Below, piece by piece: positions 49,973 through 62,199 of a stretch of DNA of 64,000 nt (positions are counted from its first letter, which is position 1; every line of letters begins with the position of its first letter). Source of the DNA: Trema orientale (taxonomy: Eukaryota; Streptophyta; Magnoliopsida; Rosales; Cannabaceae); NCBI GenBank assembly GCA_002914845.1, contig JXTC01000175.1, positions 269,032 through 333,031 of the forward strand, written 5' to 3'. The notes below the pieces were generated by a model, which was given only the letters and a program-made list of their open reading frames with translations, was not told where the DNA came from and made no database searches. A program made the position numbers and the translations under genes.

Positions 49973-51427
49973 TTAAGCTTGGGGAGAGGGTGGAGGAAGG
50001 AGCCACTTGGATCCCTGAATGTAGCCAAGAACGAGGAAAGGCTTGGCTTCTGCGTCGGTTAGTTCCTTGGCATAGTGTACTCGCCCACCCGCGTCCGCAC
50101 CTCCTCCTATATTCTTGTACTCCGCGTAGTAAACGGTGCTGCATATATATATATATATTCAAATGTTCAACAAATAGTTAAAAGGCCATTATTATATATA
50201 TTTGACTTATAATATATAGAAGTGCTCTAATTTAGTTATATCTATATGTACTGACCTCAAAAAAAAAAGAAAAAAAAAAAAAGAAAAAGAATCTATGTTC
50301 TAGTAAAACTAGATATGTATATGTAGAGTACCTGTCACGTTCAGGTTTATTGTTGTCAGACCATCCCTGAGGCGAAATAACGGATCCACCCATGTTGGTG
50401 TAGGCAAAGACCACTCTGGGCCTGGACATCCAAGCCCGGCCCAAAACGGCGTTCTTGGCATTGCCTGTAACGGCGCAATGCACGAAAGAGTAGCCTGTGT
50501 TCTCTGAAGAAGACTCTCTTGCCTGTGCTGTGATGACTGACTGAATATTGGGATCACTAATGACATGCAATTCGGTGTTCAAATAGAGAGAAGTCCCACT
50601 TCCGAAGATGAAGTCCACAGTGCCCTCAATGTAGCAATCCTTGAAGAGATGGAACCCTCTGTCATCACAAAGTGTGTCCTGAAATCCCAACATTCTGCAG
50701 TTGTAGAAAGCAGCTTTGTCCCCCGATGCCCTCAGCGCCACCGCCTGCGCTCCCTTCCTTTTTCCATCCGGCTTCGGGGATGAATTCTGCGCAATATTAT
50801 TGTTTGCTATATAATTTTTATAACCTGAATGACGTGACTTTTTATATATATTTTTTTATAAAAAATAAAATAAAAATTGATGACGAGTTACAACATATGA
50901 TTAATGGTAATTATACGTGCCTTGATTATGAGGTTTGCCCCCACAAAATAGTCCGACTCCACAATCAAGGTGGCGCTGTCCACCGTGCCATACTTGGCCG
51001 CATCGCCTGCGTACGTCAACGTGGGAATGTCTTTGGGTGAGCCGTACAGCGTGACGAATGGCTTCGTCCGTTCGATGGTAACTTTCTCGTTGTACTCTCC
51101 TCCTCCGATGTAGATGATCACGCGCTTCGTGTTTCCGGAAGGAACGCTTTTTATGGCCTCCGTGATGGTCTTGAAATCCCCGCTCCCGTCTTTCTTCACC
51201 TTGATTATCTGCGCGGGGCCCGCCTCCGCCGTCACCAGCGCGGGGTCCAGCCCTTTGATTTCCGCCACCGGCTTCACGTTTGCGCTGAACCAGCCGCTCA
51301 ACTGCGCCTTCAAGGCGGGTATTGGCGCGGCGTCGTCCGCCATGACGACGCAGGCGCTACTGATGATGATGGTTAAGAGGAGGAGGAGGAGGACTGCGGC
51401 CCCCGTCTGTCTTGCTCTTCCGCCCAT
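49973..51427 (-). CDS. Pectin methylesterase without pro-domain, right copy
   Basis: Three minus-strand exons (51427-50921, 50786-50332, 50138-49973) give 375 residues in the same layout as the left copy: signal peptide, QAVALR, GFQDTL, DFIFG and LGRAW, with catalytic D206 and D227. Intron 1 again starts with GC. Residue 95 is Val, the form expected in the family (KSVPSG), and residue 57 is Ile. If only one copy is fully active, this is the better candidate. The gene points toward its twin (tail to tail) across about 7 kb. Substrate and location are as for the left copy: cell-wall pectin, outside the cell. Confidence 0.93.
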
Positions 51428-51552
51428 AATGATATATATGATCGATCAAAATATATAATATAACGTATTATTCGAGTGTGGTTGCTTGTACGTTAATTAA
51501 TTAGTCTCGTTGTGCTCTTGCTCTTGCATGCATGCGTGCATGCTTTTTATAA
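51428..51552 (-). promoter_or_regulatory. Pectinesterase promoter (right copy)
   Basis: TTTTTATAA at 51544-51552 is the TATA box on the minus strand, with TGCATGCGTGCATGC beside it. The sequence up to the start codon equals that of the left copy, so the two genes should share expression pattern unless flanking repeats interfere. Confidence 0.5.
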
Positions 51553-51872
51553 CGTACGTATATACTAAAAATACGTGAGACTTTTTGGCAGGCCTCCTCG
51601 CTCATTTGGGGTTTCTGTTTATTTGCTAATAATATTTACTTTTCCCCTCCGCCCCCCTTTGACTCCGATATTGCTACCTAACCTCTCATCATCGTGATAA
51701 CGCTTCGTTTTTAGAGATGAAAATTAAGGGCTATTATTTGTGGCAAGTCTATTTAATTTCCGTATTGATAGTTATAGTCTATTTGTTATCTTCTTTGTAA
51801 TTGTTTCTTGGTTGAAATTGCAGTTGCATTATTTGTTACTAATAGGCCGCGTGCGTCATATAATATATATAA

Positions 51873-52108
51873 CCAATCCTGTAGGTATATATATTTTTTT
51901 TTTATCTGTGTATAGGTATCAATTTGACCAATGAAATTTTTTTTTGCACATTTTTTTATATTAAAAAGTAAGAGAGAGAAATAGCATTAATGATGCACGT
52001 CTTTTCATGTACATTATTATAACCTTTGGATCACCATTAAACGATGATCTAACGGCTAAAAAAAAATACCTACACATAGGTTAAAAAAAAAAATACCTAC
52101 TGGATTGG
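51873..52108. mobile_element. 236-bp palindromic MITE, right arm only
   Basis: The ends CCAATCCTGTAGGTAT and ATACCTACTGGATTGG are inverted repeats, and CCTACACATAGG and CTGTGTATAGG add a second inner pair. The left arm passes directly from the TATATA stretch to ATAGGAATAATT (about 40300), so the insertion is specific to this arm. The target duplication is blurred by the TA-rich site. Confidence 0.75.
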
Positions 52109-52379
52109 CAACCTATACATATAGGAATAATTTTGATGGCTTTTAGCCTATAGCAGTTCTGAAAAGAACCCCAAAAAAAAAAATGTTTGGTCATGGAAGT
52201 TTTTTCATAAAGAAGCTCACTTTTTCTTTTTTCCATATAAAATAAAAATGCTATATCATTCTGTTTTTTTGCTCTACCTAAGTGCCCAAGTCTATTCAGG
52301 CCCATGAGATGAGCACGAGAAAATTACATGAATACCTTTTTTAAGCTACATAGATAATTTTTTATTTTTAATAGATTAT

Positions 52380-52784
52380 GGGTTTCTAACACTTATACCT
52401 ACAAAAACCGAAAAAAATTACAAAAATACGGAAGTCAAGCTTTTTTCCAGTTTTCGTACAATTTTAATTAGGCAAATATCACTTTTTAAAAAATATTTAG
52501 AAAAGTACCATCTTTAAAATAGTTACTAGTTTTCGGTCTCTGGAAACTAGTTAGTGGTTACTGGTTATTGATTATATACTAGTTATAAATATCTTTAGTT
52601 ACTAGTTACCAGTTTCCAGAAACTGGTTACCAAAAACTAGTTACTATTTTAAAAAATGGTATTTTTCTAAATATTTTTTTAAAATAGATTTTTCTAATAA
52701 AAACTATACCGCATTTTGAAAAATACAAAACCACCATATTTTTCAAATTCTTTTCTTAAATACCATATACTTTCTAATTTCCCC
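52380..52784. mobile_element. 405-bp MULE-type MITE, right arm only
   Basis: It begins GGGTTTCTAACACTTATACC and ends TTTCTAATTTCCCC, i.e. it is the reverse complement of the element at 40355. ATAGATTAT flanks both sides (52371-52379 and 52785-52793). Empty sites with one ATAGATTAT are seen at about 40046 (left arm, complement) and about 53978 (second copy of the repeated unit). Confidence 0.9.
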
Positions 52785-52969
52785 ATAGATTATCCCTATT
52801 TTTTGAGAAATGCACCACATGTATTTTAGCATGAAATATATCTTGGAACAAATTTCATACGTTTAAAAAGTATATATAAAAATGGGTATTATAACTAAAT
52901 TTATAACAGGTATTTCTATAATTTTTAATTCATTTTTAATATATATTAAAAAATTGGTATGAGTTATAT

Positions 52970-53710
52970 GAGGTGAAAAATGGTTAAAAATCATGAATAA
53001 TTACGGTTAGTAAAAGTAAGAATAATATACGAAAGCATGTTAATTTTCGAACTGAAAAATGTGGTATTGTTTTAATTCAGAACACAAGTGATATTTTTGC
53101 AAAACTACTTCAGATTGGGCTTTGGGCTAAAATTTGAAAAGTATTATTTTTTGAAATATTTCCACAAAAATGACATTTTTTTATAAATAACTAGTGAAGT
53201 TGATACTTTTTCAAATTTTTTGAAAGTCATATTTTCCTAAATAATTACATGATAATAAAATTTTTTGAAATATTTCAAGAAAGTGATATGTTTGTAGATA
53301 ATCAGTAAAGATGATATTTTTCTAAATACTTTGGAAAAAGTGGACATTATCAAATTAATTCCAAAAAGAGGTACTTTTGTAATTTTCGGATTTAAAGCGT
53401 GCTTGAGGCTCGGGATCTCGAAATTGAATTTTGATTTCAAAATTGGATTTAGTGAGATCGAGAAACGAGTTTTGATATATAATATCACTATGTTTCGAAA
53501 TGACACAAATTCCGAGGCTCGTAAATAGTGTCGTTTTACTTGCCTCGGGGTACGTCTTGCCCAGGACCCACTTTTGACAAATTATATGTTTAACCTAGTG
53601 TTTTTGAGTGCTCTGAATTCAGTGCTGACCTCTGTTTCTCTATTTGAGGCTTCGGTGGAAAAGTCACTTTTTCAAGTGAGCTTACTGGGATTCCAAAACA
53701 ACCGTTCGAA
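52970..53710 (-). mobile_element. LTR-like repeat, copy D (truncated)
   Basis: This matches copy C in reverse complement, for example CGAGAAACGAGTTTTGATAT and GGAAAAGTCACTTTTTCAAG. It breaks off at 53710 inside the block that in copy A reads CGAATACCCAAGTGATCA. Its orientation equals that of copies A and B. Confidence 0.55.
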
Positions 53711-54157
53711 CATATAGGAATAATTTTGATGGCTTTTAGCCAATAGCACTTCTGAAAAGAACCAAAAAAAAAAAAAAAAAAAAGAAGATGTTTGGTCATG
53801 GAAGTTTTTTCAAAAAGAAGCTCACTTTTTCTTTTTTCCATATAAAATAAAAATGCTATATCATTCTGTCTTTTTGCTCTACCTAAGTGCCCAAGTCTAT
53901 TCAGGCCCATGACATGAGCACGGGAAAATTACATTAATACTTTTTTTAAGCTACATAGATAATTTTTTATTTTTAATAGATTATCCCTATTTTTTGAGAA
54001 ATGTACCACATGTATTTTATACATGAAATATATATGTCTTGGAATAAATTTCATACGTTTAAAAAGTGTATGTTACAACGGGTATTATAACTAAATTTAT
54101 AACGGGTATTTCTATAGTTTTTAATTCATTTTTAATATATATATTAAAAAATTGGTA
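53711..54157. repeat. Second copy of the repeated unit at the right-arm edge
   Basis: This 450-bp segment repeats 52109-52379 plus 52794-52965 in the same orientation, without the 405-bp MITE. It starts at ACATATAGGAATAATTTTG, and ACATATAGG is shared with the first copy at the junction. It ends near TTGGTATGA. A small minus-strand open frame (starting MGLNRLGHLG) recurs in each copy but has no recognisable domain. Confidence 0.75.
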
Positions 54158-56691
54158 TGAATTGTTAAAATGAAAAAGCGTACGTGTATTAGTGAAGTAC
54201 AAGGCAAAAAGAGTACACTGATCCTAAATTTCACTTTTTCCATTTTAAGGACCACTACACCGTCCAAGCCCATTATATTTTGCATTTGTTCTCTCTCATG
54301 GTGAGCCCATTATCAGAGTGCGCATATATCAAGATTATACAATCTACTGTTAGAACTTGATTAGTTCTTCGTCTCACACCAAAGTGATGAAATGGCTGTT
54401 TGGTACAAGATAAAACTTTTTAAAAAATCGTGCACAATGTATGTGCTAGAAAAAGGCTATGATAATGCTAAATTTAGCATATGAGCAAATTTATTTTTTG
54501 CTTTTTTAATCTTATTTTTCACCATTTAGCATATTCTATATCTAACTCTAAATTTGGCATCAAGGTTACCCACTACTATAAAATTACAATACCATCAATA
54601 ATAGTGTGTGGTCACGTACACTCTATATTTCTACTAGTACATGTGCTAATAATTAAGGACTACAAATGTTGCTCCATAACATTCCCGTGCTTAAAGTAGA
54701 TTAATTGTACTTGAACATCGTAAAAAGCTGTAATTTAACAATTTCTTATATGGAGTAAAAATGACACACTTATAATGGTACTTGTTGAAATTCAAAATAC
54801 AGCATTTTACTGGGCATAGGAGTGTTAGAGAGCACAACAGTTTATGACGTTAGCATTTTTTATTTTTTTTTGGATAAGATTATAACGTTAGCATTTTATA
54901 ATAGAATTTTACACTATAACTTTGTGCAATAGAGATGGTCGTACATGAATAAACTTGATGGCATTTACCAACCAACGACCGCGCACAAATATCACTTTTG
55001 TAAATTTTTTTCCCGTGAAGGAATAAATATATTTTATATATATATATGTGTGTGTGTCTGTCATCATTTTGTATTTGGATAGTTATAGAATATCCAAAAT
55101 TTGTTTAGAGCTTGATTGTTATTTTCTCAAAATAAAAGGAGAAAGAAATAAAAAGAATGAGCTCGTTTGGTAGTAGTAGTACTATAATTATGATAATAAA
55201 AACTATGAGATGTTATCCTCTCCCAAACCCATAGTCATTTGGAACGCATTTAATTTGAATCTAAGGAAAACAGTGAATCTATCATTTATAATTTTATATC
55301 TATTGCGTTTCAACAACTGCCGCACAATACATTTTCAGTACATGAGAGATCTTGTGGTTCCCATGAGTCCCATTTACTCACCGTCAATAATAGCCATTTC
55401 GGTCAGGACCTAGTGCTCAAATAATAGTATCACATTAATAAACAAAAAAATAAGTTGAGTTAAACAAAAGACGGAACTTCTACAATATACGCCAACTTTT
55501 TTGGAGTATTGATACTCTCTTTAATGAGAGCAATTGGATATTGATCCAATGGACATATATACAGTTATACACCAAAAGAAAAGTGAAAAATAAAAACAGA
55601 ATAGGTGAAAAGTAAAAAATAAAAACAGAATAGGTATAGGAGTGGTAGTATTGTATTAGAGTAAACTACAGCCCACCGTACTTGTTTGAACTTCTACTTT
55701 ACCCCAATAGGAAGTAGAATATTATGTGTGTTTAAATTTTTGTGTTGTTCTATGTTGACTTAATTATTTTTACACACGGATTTATTAGAACAGTTACAAA
55801 ATAGAAAACAATTGGCATCTGTTAAATGTTTTGATTTTAATTGAAATAAGTTGCATGTCAAAATATAATTGAGCAAACAAATCAAGAAAGACATTTTAAA
55901 AAAATGATTTGGGTCCTGTGTCCCTCTCAATTGCAGTCTTAAGTGATTGATCGCTTACGGGTTGCTTCGGTAATATTTATATTCATTTTATGTTGTTTAA
56001 AAAAAAGGCTAAAAATAAGTGTAACTAAGCAACTAGTTATTAGTTCTAACTCATATAATGGTTAAAAACAAACAGCAATATATGGCTAAACTTCACCAAT
56101 AGTTAATTAGAGTTCGACGATCCAATTGACGTTACAAAGTCACAAACTAATATTATGCAATGTATGTGCTTTGAGATAAATAGTTAGTTAAGTTTCTTAC
56201 GAAAAATCAGAGCGTGCTACAGTAGCTAATTGATCTACTCTGTTTTTTCTTCTGGGAAATGATCTAGTCTTTTAAAGTAAGTGATGAATTTTTATTTTTT
56301 TCCTACTGTCGGAAGCATGGGTGACGGTAGAGTCAGTTGAGACCTTAATCAAACTACCAATCTAGGATTGCCTTGGTACTTCATGCTCGTGATATTATAA
56401 AGATCCTCCTTGAACACTCACGGTGAGTGGTATTACAAAAACTACCACTACAAACCCACCATGCTATAGCACTCATAAATAGAATTTTGATAGAGAAAAA
56501 TGGGAAAAGGGGTGCGCGTATATCTCCTGGTGACTATTAGGAGGAAAACAAAAAGAATTAAAAGAGAAAGTATGTATATTTTCTATTTAAAGAAGGATAT
56601 TTCCTTATTCTATAATAAATAAGAAATATTCCTTAATTAATATAAATCAATAAGTGATTAAATCCATTTATTCAAATTAAATACATTCACA
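54158..56691. other. Gene-free spacer
   Basis: No gene or complete element was recognised. It includes a (TA)n(TG)n tract at about 55035-55057 and a duplicated AACGTTAGCATTTT/GACGTTAGCATTTT pair near 54850-54900. Confidence 0.4.
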
Positions 56692-57311
56692 CACTACAAG
56701 AAAGAGTACTTTTGCTAGTGCATTTGCAAAAGTGGCTCTTCACAGACACATTTTCCTTTGTACACCACAGCATATAGTCTTTTAAAAACCATTTAAAAAA
56801 AAAAAAAGAAATTATAGAAGGCTATACAGATGCTTAACATGTATGCAAAAGCCAAATATATTTTTTTTATAAAAATTAAAAATTATACATTTAACCAATT
56901 ATGTCATTTCAATAGTCTAAGACTCTCTGCCTCTTCGTACTTCGTCTCTCTTCTTTTACTCAAAACTCAGAAGCTTTCTTCTCTAACGTTCGGAGTTATT
57001 TTCTCTCACAATCAGGAGCTCATTTCGCACTTTGATCACGAGATCTGCTCGCTTCTCACTCCATCGATGCTCTACCTTCTCTATTAAGCTTCGACTTCTC
57101 ACTTAGGTATCATGGCTATGGCTTCCGTTTATGATTTTGTATTTTCCTCACTAATTCTGCATTTGCTTTAATAGAATTCGGTGTCATAGATTATTAGGGT
57201 GTTGTGTACTCGAATTTGAATTTGGGAATTTGACAATTCAATTTTCTGTCAATTGATTTAGATTTTTGCAAACTTATTTTTGCATCGGCAAAAGTTACAT
57301 TTCTTGTAGTG
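56692..57311. mobile_element. 620-bp CACTA-type element with exact 3-bp target duplication
   Basis: It starts CACTACAAGAAAGAG and ends TTTCTTGTAGTG. ACA lies on both sides (56689-56691 and 57312-57314). The subterminal regions contain TTGCAAAAGT and GGCAAAAGT motifs. An open frame inside (56830-57087) shows no domain. No transposase, so it is non-autonomous. Confidence 0.88.
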
Positions 57312-57944
57312 ACATCTCTCATCATATAAACAAAATAGTCTAAATACATTTTGACCATATATACACAATTAATTTCCAATATTTTCTTTAATGATAGAAT
57401 ATATAAAAATAATTCTCATTACGCTGGCTATTTTCCCTATTCACATGATGTTGACTTATCTAATATAGGTCCGCAATAAGACTTTAGTCCAAAAGGTCCA
57501 ACACCAACACTAATATATATAATTTGAGATTGATGGTATGAACAATTTTTTTTTTTTTTGGATAAAGTGGTACCTAGAGGAAATAACTTAGAAACCTGCT
57601 GAAGGAAACTAAGAAATCCTCTAGTAATTTATTAGAATAAAATAAAAAGAAAGATACATAAGATTAGGAAAAAAAATCCTCAAGATGATAGAGGTGGCAA
57701 TTGAAAAACATAAAAGAAAAAGCCCTCAGAGGAGCCAAATAGTTTTGTGAAAACAAAACTATTTGTCTTAACCTCCCAACAATACCTCAGTAAAAAACTT
57801 TTTTGTGTAAAACCCAAAGCAAAAAATCACAAAAAGGAAAAAGAGCATATTATCCTACAGTGTGGGCGACTAAGAAAAACGAAAATTAAATATTCCGGAT
57901 AAGTCTTTGTTGATCGTTGCATGGATGAAGGTTGGAGCAGTATG

Positions 57945-60900
57945 CTACCAAATTGGAGCTTGAATACTCGTAACTCTAGAAGTTAAAATATCTGCAACAG
58001 AATTCCCTTCTCGATAGATGTACGAAACATGAAAATTTATGTTAGAGAGCAGCCCAATACAACGGATCCATGTCGGCTTCCAGCGCCAAGGATCAGACAC
58101 AGAACGAGTCTTAAAAAGCATGACCAGGTAAGCCAAGTCACTCTCGAACCAAATATTTCTCCACCCAAAATCCCACGCATAAGAAATGGCATAAATAGCA
58201 GCTGCCAACTCTGCCTCAAAAGCATAAGCCTTATCAATAGGAATGGCAAAGCCACCTCTAAAAAAATCTCTGGATGTCCTAAAAACTCCATCACAACCCG
58301 CTAATCCTGGACAACCATGAGCAGTACCATCCATATTGACTTTCAACTAGCCCTGAGGAGGAACACGCCAAAACACTTCAACTCTTTTTTCTGATTTTGG
58401 GGGTTTTAACTTTACGTGGAGACATTTCAGAATTTATAACTCCTCCATAGAGTCTTTTATTGTGCCAGAACCAACATTATTAAACTCACTAACCGCTCAC
58501 TAAATCAAAGTGATGGCGGATAGAAGTAGACTCATTGTCAAATAATAACCTGTTGCATGAAGTCCAAATAGTAGTCACAATAGTAGTTCTCCAAAGTTGT
58601 GAAATTTGACTGCTAAAGTTAGCTTCAAGAGTATCAAGCCAAAGGTCAATAACAGAGCCGTCTAAGCGAATCCGTCGACTAAAAGCAAAAGAGATAGCCC
58701 CACAAAGAGTACGAATAAATTTACAAGAGGTGAAAACATAATCAATATTTTCCTCATGAGAGAAACAAAAAAGACAACAAGAAGGCATTTTGAAGCCTCT
58801 CTTAATGAGATTTTGTTCTGTTAGAAGTTTATCCTGAAGCACTCTTCAAAAAACCATGGAGCGAGATAGGGGAATATAACTTGCCCAGAACTTATCCCCC
58901 TATCTTTCCTTCATAATAGAACCAGCCAAGGACTTATAAGAGTCCGCACAAGTAACCTCACCAGAAGTAGAAAAACGCCAGATAAGAGTATCCTGGGAGT
59001 CGCAGATAGTAGTCCTCCTGATCTCATCAGCAATCAAAGGATAATTAGAAGTAAAGGATGTAGGTAAAGACCATTCTGAGTTTAAGACAAGCTCACCAAT
59101 TGTAATATCAAGGCTAGGCTCCACAGTATCATTATAAGCAATCATTTCATCTAAAGGAGAACTAAGTGAATTATCTGACTAAAATCAAACCTTGGAATCT
59201 TTCCCAACTGCCCAAATTGACTCTTTAAGAAGAGGTTGAACGTGAGATCTTAAACTGCACAAATAGAGGATTTCCAAAATCTACGAGAAGTAAATCTATT
59301 GGAGAAGAACCGCCCCCTCAGAAATTTGAAAACGAAAGACTTATCCATCATTGAGCTCCAAGAAAGTTTTTTTAAGAAAGCTGCATTGAGAATTCTAGGA
59401 TCTCGAAGGCCTAAACCACTATCCTTCTTAGGTTTGCAATATATCCTCTAAGAGACAATTATAGGTTTAGCCGCCTTGGTCAAATCAGACCACAAAAAGT
59501 TTCTTATTAAAGAAATCAACTCCTTTAAAAAGGTAGCCGGCCACTGATAGACTTGAAAAGAGTAGGATAATTGATTCATAATAACAGAATTGATAAGACT
59601 GACTCTACCAGCCATGGAGAGATGTAAATCTTTCCAATAATCAAAATTGTTATAGATCATATCCAGCAACGGTTGAAAATTAGACCGTTTTAGCGACCTG
59701 ACAAATAGAGACACACCAAAATAAGTAAGAGATGAATCACCTCTTCTCATATCCGTGTAATTCAAAAATTCTGAGACAGAGGAAGGAGCAACAGCACTGC
59801 CAAAGTAAATAAAAGATTTATTAAAGTTAACCTGTTAGCCAGACAATATTGTATAACGATGAAGAGCCTCCATAATCACTTTAATATTAGTCTTGGAAGC
59901 TCTAGCAAAAAGAAGTACGTCGTCTGTAAAGAGAAAGTAAACAAGAACTTTTTCCTTTCTAGTAGAAGTCATCGTAATGAGGTGACCCTTTTAGAATAAT
60001 AAATTGAGATAACGGCTCAGATAGTCTTCAGTGAGAACAAACTAAAAAGGAGAAAGAGGATCTCTTTGATGCACACCTCTTAAGCAAAGAAAATAACCAT
60101 GAAGGGAACCATTGATCAAAATAGATAGTCGTACTGAATGGAAAATATTATCTACTCAATTCACAAAAGTTCGATCAAAGTCAAAAGTAAAGAGTACAGC
60201 TTTAATGAAATCCCAATGCAGGGTGTCAAAAACTTTCCTAATATCCAACTTCATAGTAAAATTACCACCAAAATTGTTCTTGTCTAAGCAATTGTAATAT
60301 TCTGAGGCTCCAACAATACAATCTCCAATACATCTTCTAGTTAGAAAACTAAATTAGTTTGGAGAAATAATCCAAGAACAGATAATACCCAAACGATCAG
60401 CAATAATCTTAGTAATCAATTTATAGAGAAAATTTCCTCTGGTCTATGATAAGAGCATGGTCTACTTTAGAGATTAACACTAGAAAGTTAGAGTCTAGGC
60501 CAGGGGGTTAAAGTACCTGATTGGAAGAACTACTGCACCGCATTAACCACATCACCACCGACAATATCCCAACAGTGACAGAAAAATTTACCTGAAAAGC
60601 CATCCGGGCTCGGGGTGTACGAGGAATCCATATTGAACACAGTTAGATGAATCTCTTCATCATTAGGGACTCGACAAATCTTGGTATTCTCAAAAGATGC
60701 CAATTTTGGAATAGTCTCTTACAAAACTAAATAATCAATAGCATGAGTACATGGTTCATTGAACAAATCAGTGTAGAAAGAATGAATATGACTAGAGATC
60801 AAGTTAGCGTCCTCCACAACATCTTCTCCAATCTTCATTTGGCACAATATCTTTTTAGCTTTTCGATGTTTCATAATATTATGAAAAAAAGAAGAATTTA

Positions 60901-61885
60901 TATCTCCCTCCTTTAACCATTTTACTCTGCTTTGTTCATGGAGATAAATTTCTTCTTGAGAAAGAAGCAAGTCCAAAGAAGAAAGAGCTTCAGTTTCTTG
61001 AAAAAGAAGAGAATCGGAAAAACCTTCATTAGAAAGACGATCTTGGATAGCCAAGACTTTTTCTGACGCCTTGGAAATATTGAGTTTAAGATCACCAAAA
61101 ACCTATTAATTCTATATCTTTAATTCACATTTCAGGTTCTTAAGTTTTCTAATAAAGATGGTAACAAGGGGACCGAAGCAAGGACAAGACCAAACATTGC
61201 CAACGTTAAACCCAGGATGAGTCAGCCACATTCCTTGAAAGTGAAATGGGCGGCCAGTAGAAGTATCTATTGTCGAAGATAATAAAAAGGGATGATGATC
61301 CGAGCGTAATTGAGGCAAAAAAATACAGGAGACCTGGCTCCACTTCTCTAAATAATCTTCATTACAGAAAGCTCTATCAAGGTGAGACATCATAGTTCTA
61401 CCACTGCGAGAACCATGCTAAGTGTGAAAAGGACCTTGAGAATCAAGGTCAATTAGATTACAAAGAGTAACACTAGCTCGAAAATCTTCATAAGAACAAC
61501 GATTAATAATACCGGTAGTCTTATGAGAACTCATGACAGAGTTAAAGTCACCCAAAACCAACCAAGGGCCAGCAATATGCAAAGAAGACAAAGAGTCCCA
61601 TAAGTTACGCCGCACAATATAATCATAACTGGCATAAACAAAGCTAACCCAAAACATGACACTATTAAAAAGAAAAGACGAAGAAATATGTTGAGAGTGA
61701 GAAGTAATGACCTGAAAATTAGAGACCACCAGAGTGCAGATGATCCAAAGCGAAGGAGGTGCCTTGTCATTTTGAGTCACTAATTGGAAACCAAGGGAAC
61801 TCCAGAAATGAGCAGGAGTGGAGCTATACATACACATTAGCTCAGCTAAACAGAGAATATCAGGACGGTGGCGTACGCACAAATC
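57945..61885 (-). pseudogene. LINE ORF2: endonuclease, reverse transcriptase, RNase H (broken)
   Basis: Endonuclease signatures are VLGDFNSVMS (about 61540) and RSDHHPFLLS (about 61290-61320). The reverse transcriptase region includes SLINSVIMNQLSYSFQVYQW (about 59540-59600) and the catalytic box as FTDDVLLFA (59906-59932), where most L1 elements have FADD. A zinc-binding stretch holds CCLFCFSHEENIDYVFTSC (about 58730-58790). The RNase H has MDG, AEL and ESDL with the acidic residues in place (58337, 58215 and 58143 areas). In-frame stops occur in all parts, so no active polymerase is made. Confidence 0.85.
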
Positions 61886-62199
61886 TTTTAAATATCTTTA
61901 GATATCAAGATTAGAGATACCTCGACAATTTTAATAAATAATCTTCATTAAGAAATTGATGTTGAATCCGTGTAACAGGCCTAGTGGACTGAGCTTGAGT
62001 AGCTTTCTTTTATTTCTTGGATTGGACTTCTTGCCAATCTTTGTCCTTATAAGGAAAAACCTTAGGGGGAAAGGTCATTGGTGCCCATATTATCACCTTT
62101 AGATTTCTCAAACAGATTTATTGGGTTAGAGTTATCCATCACGGTTAGATTAAGAGGAGCTTCTGTGTGAACTACCTGGTTAGTATCACGCACCCAGAT

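Larger units (their letters stand above)
49880..53710 (-). repeat. Right arm of the large inverted duplication
   Basis: This is the reverse complement of 39125-42720, covering the pectinesterase gene, its promoter, the repeated unit and LTR-like copy D. It carries two insertions that the left arm lacks (51873-52108 and 52380-52784). It stops abruptly at 53710, where a second copy of the repeated unit begins. Coding exons are almost identical to the left arm; two amino-acid changes were found. Confidence 0.85.

Noticed and set aside
52081..53910. Repeated small open frame (starting MGLNRLGHLG) on the minus strand
   Set aside because: It recurs only because the 450-bp unit is repeated. It is interrupted by poly-A variation and in the left arm has no better preservation than noncoding sequence.
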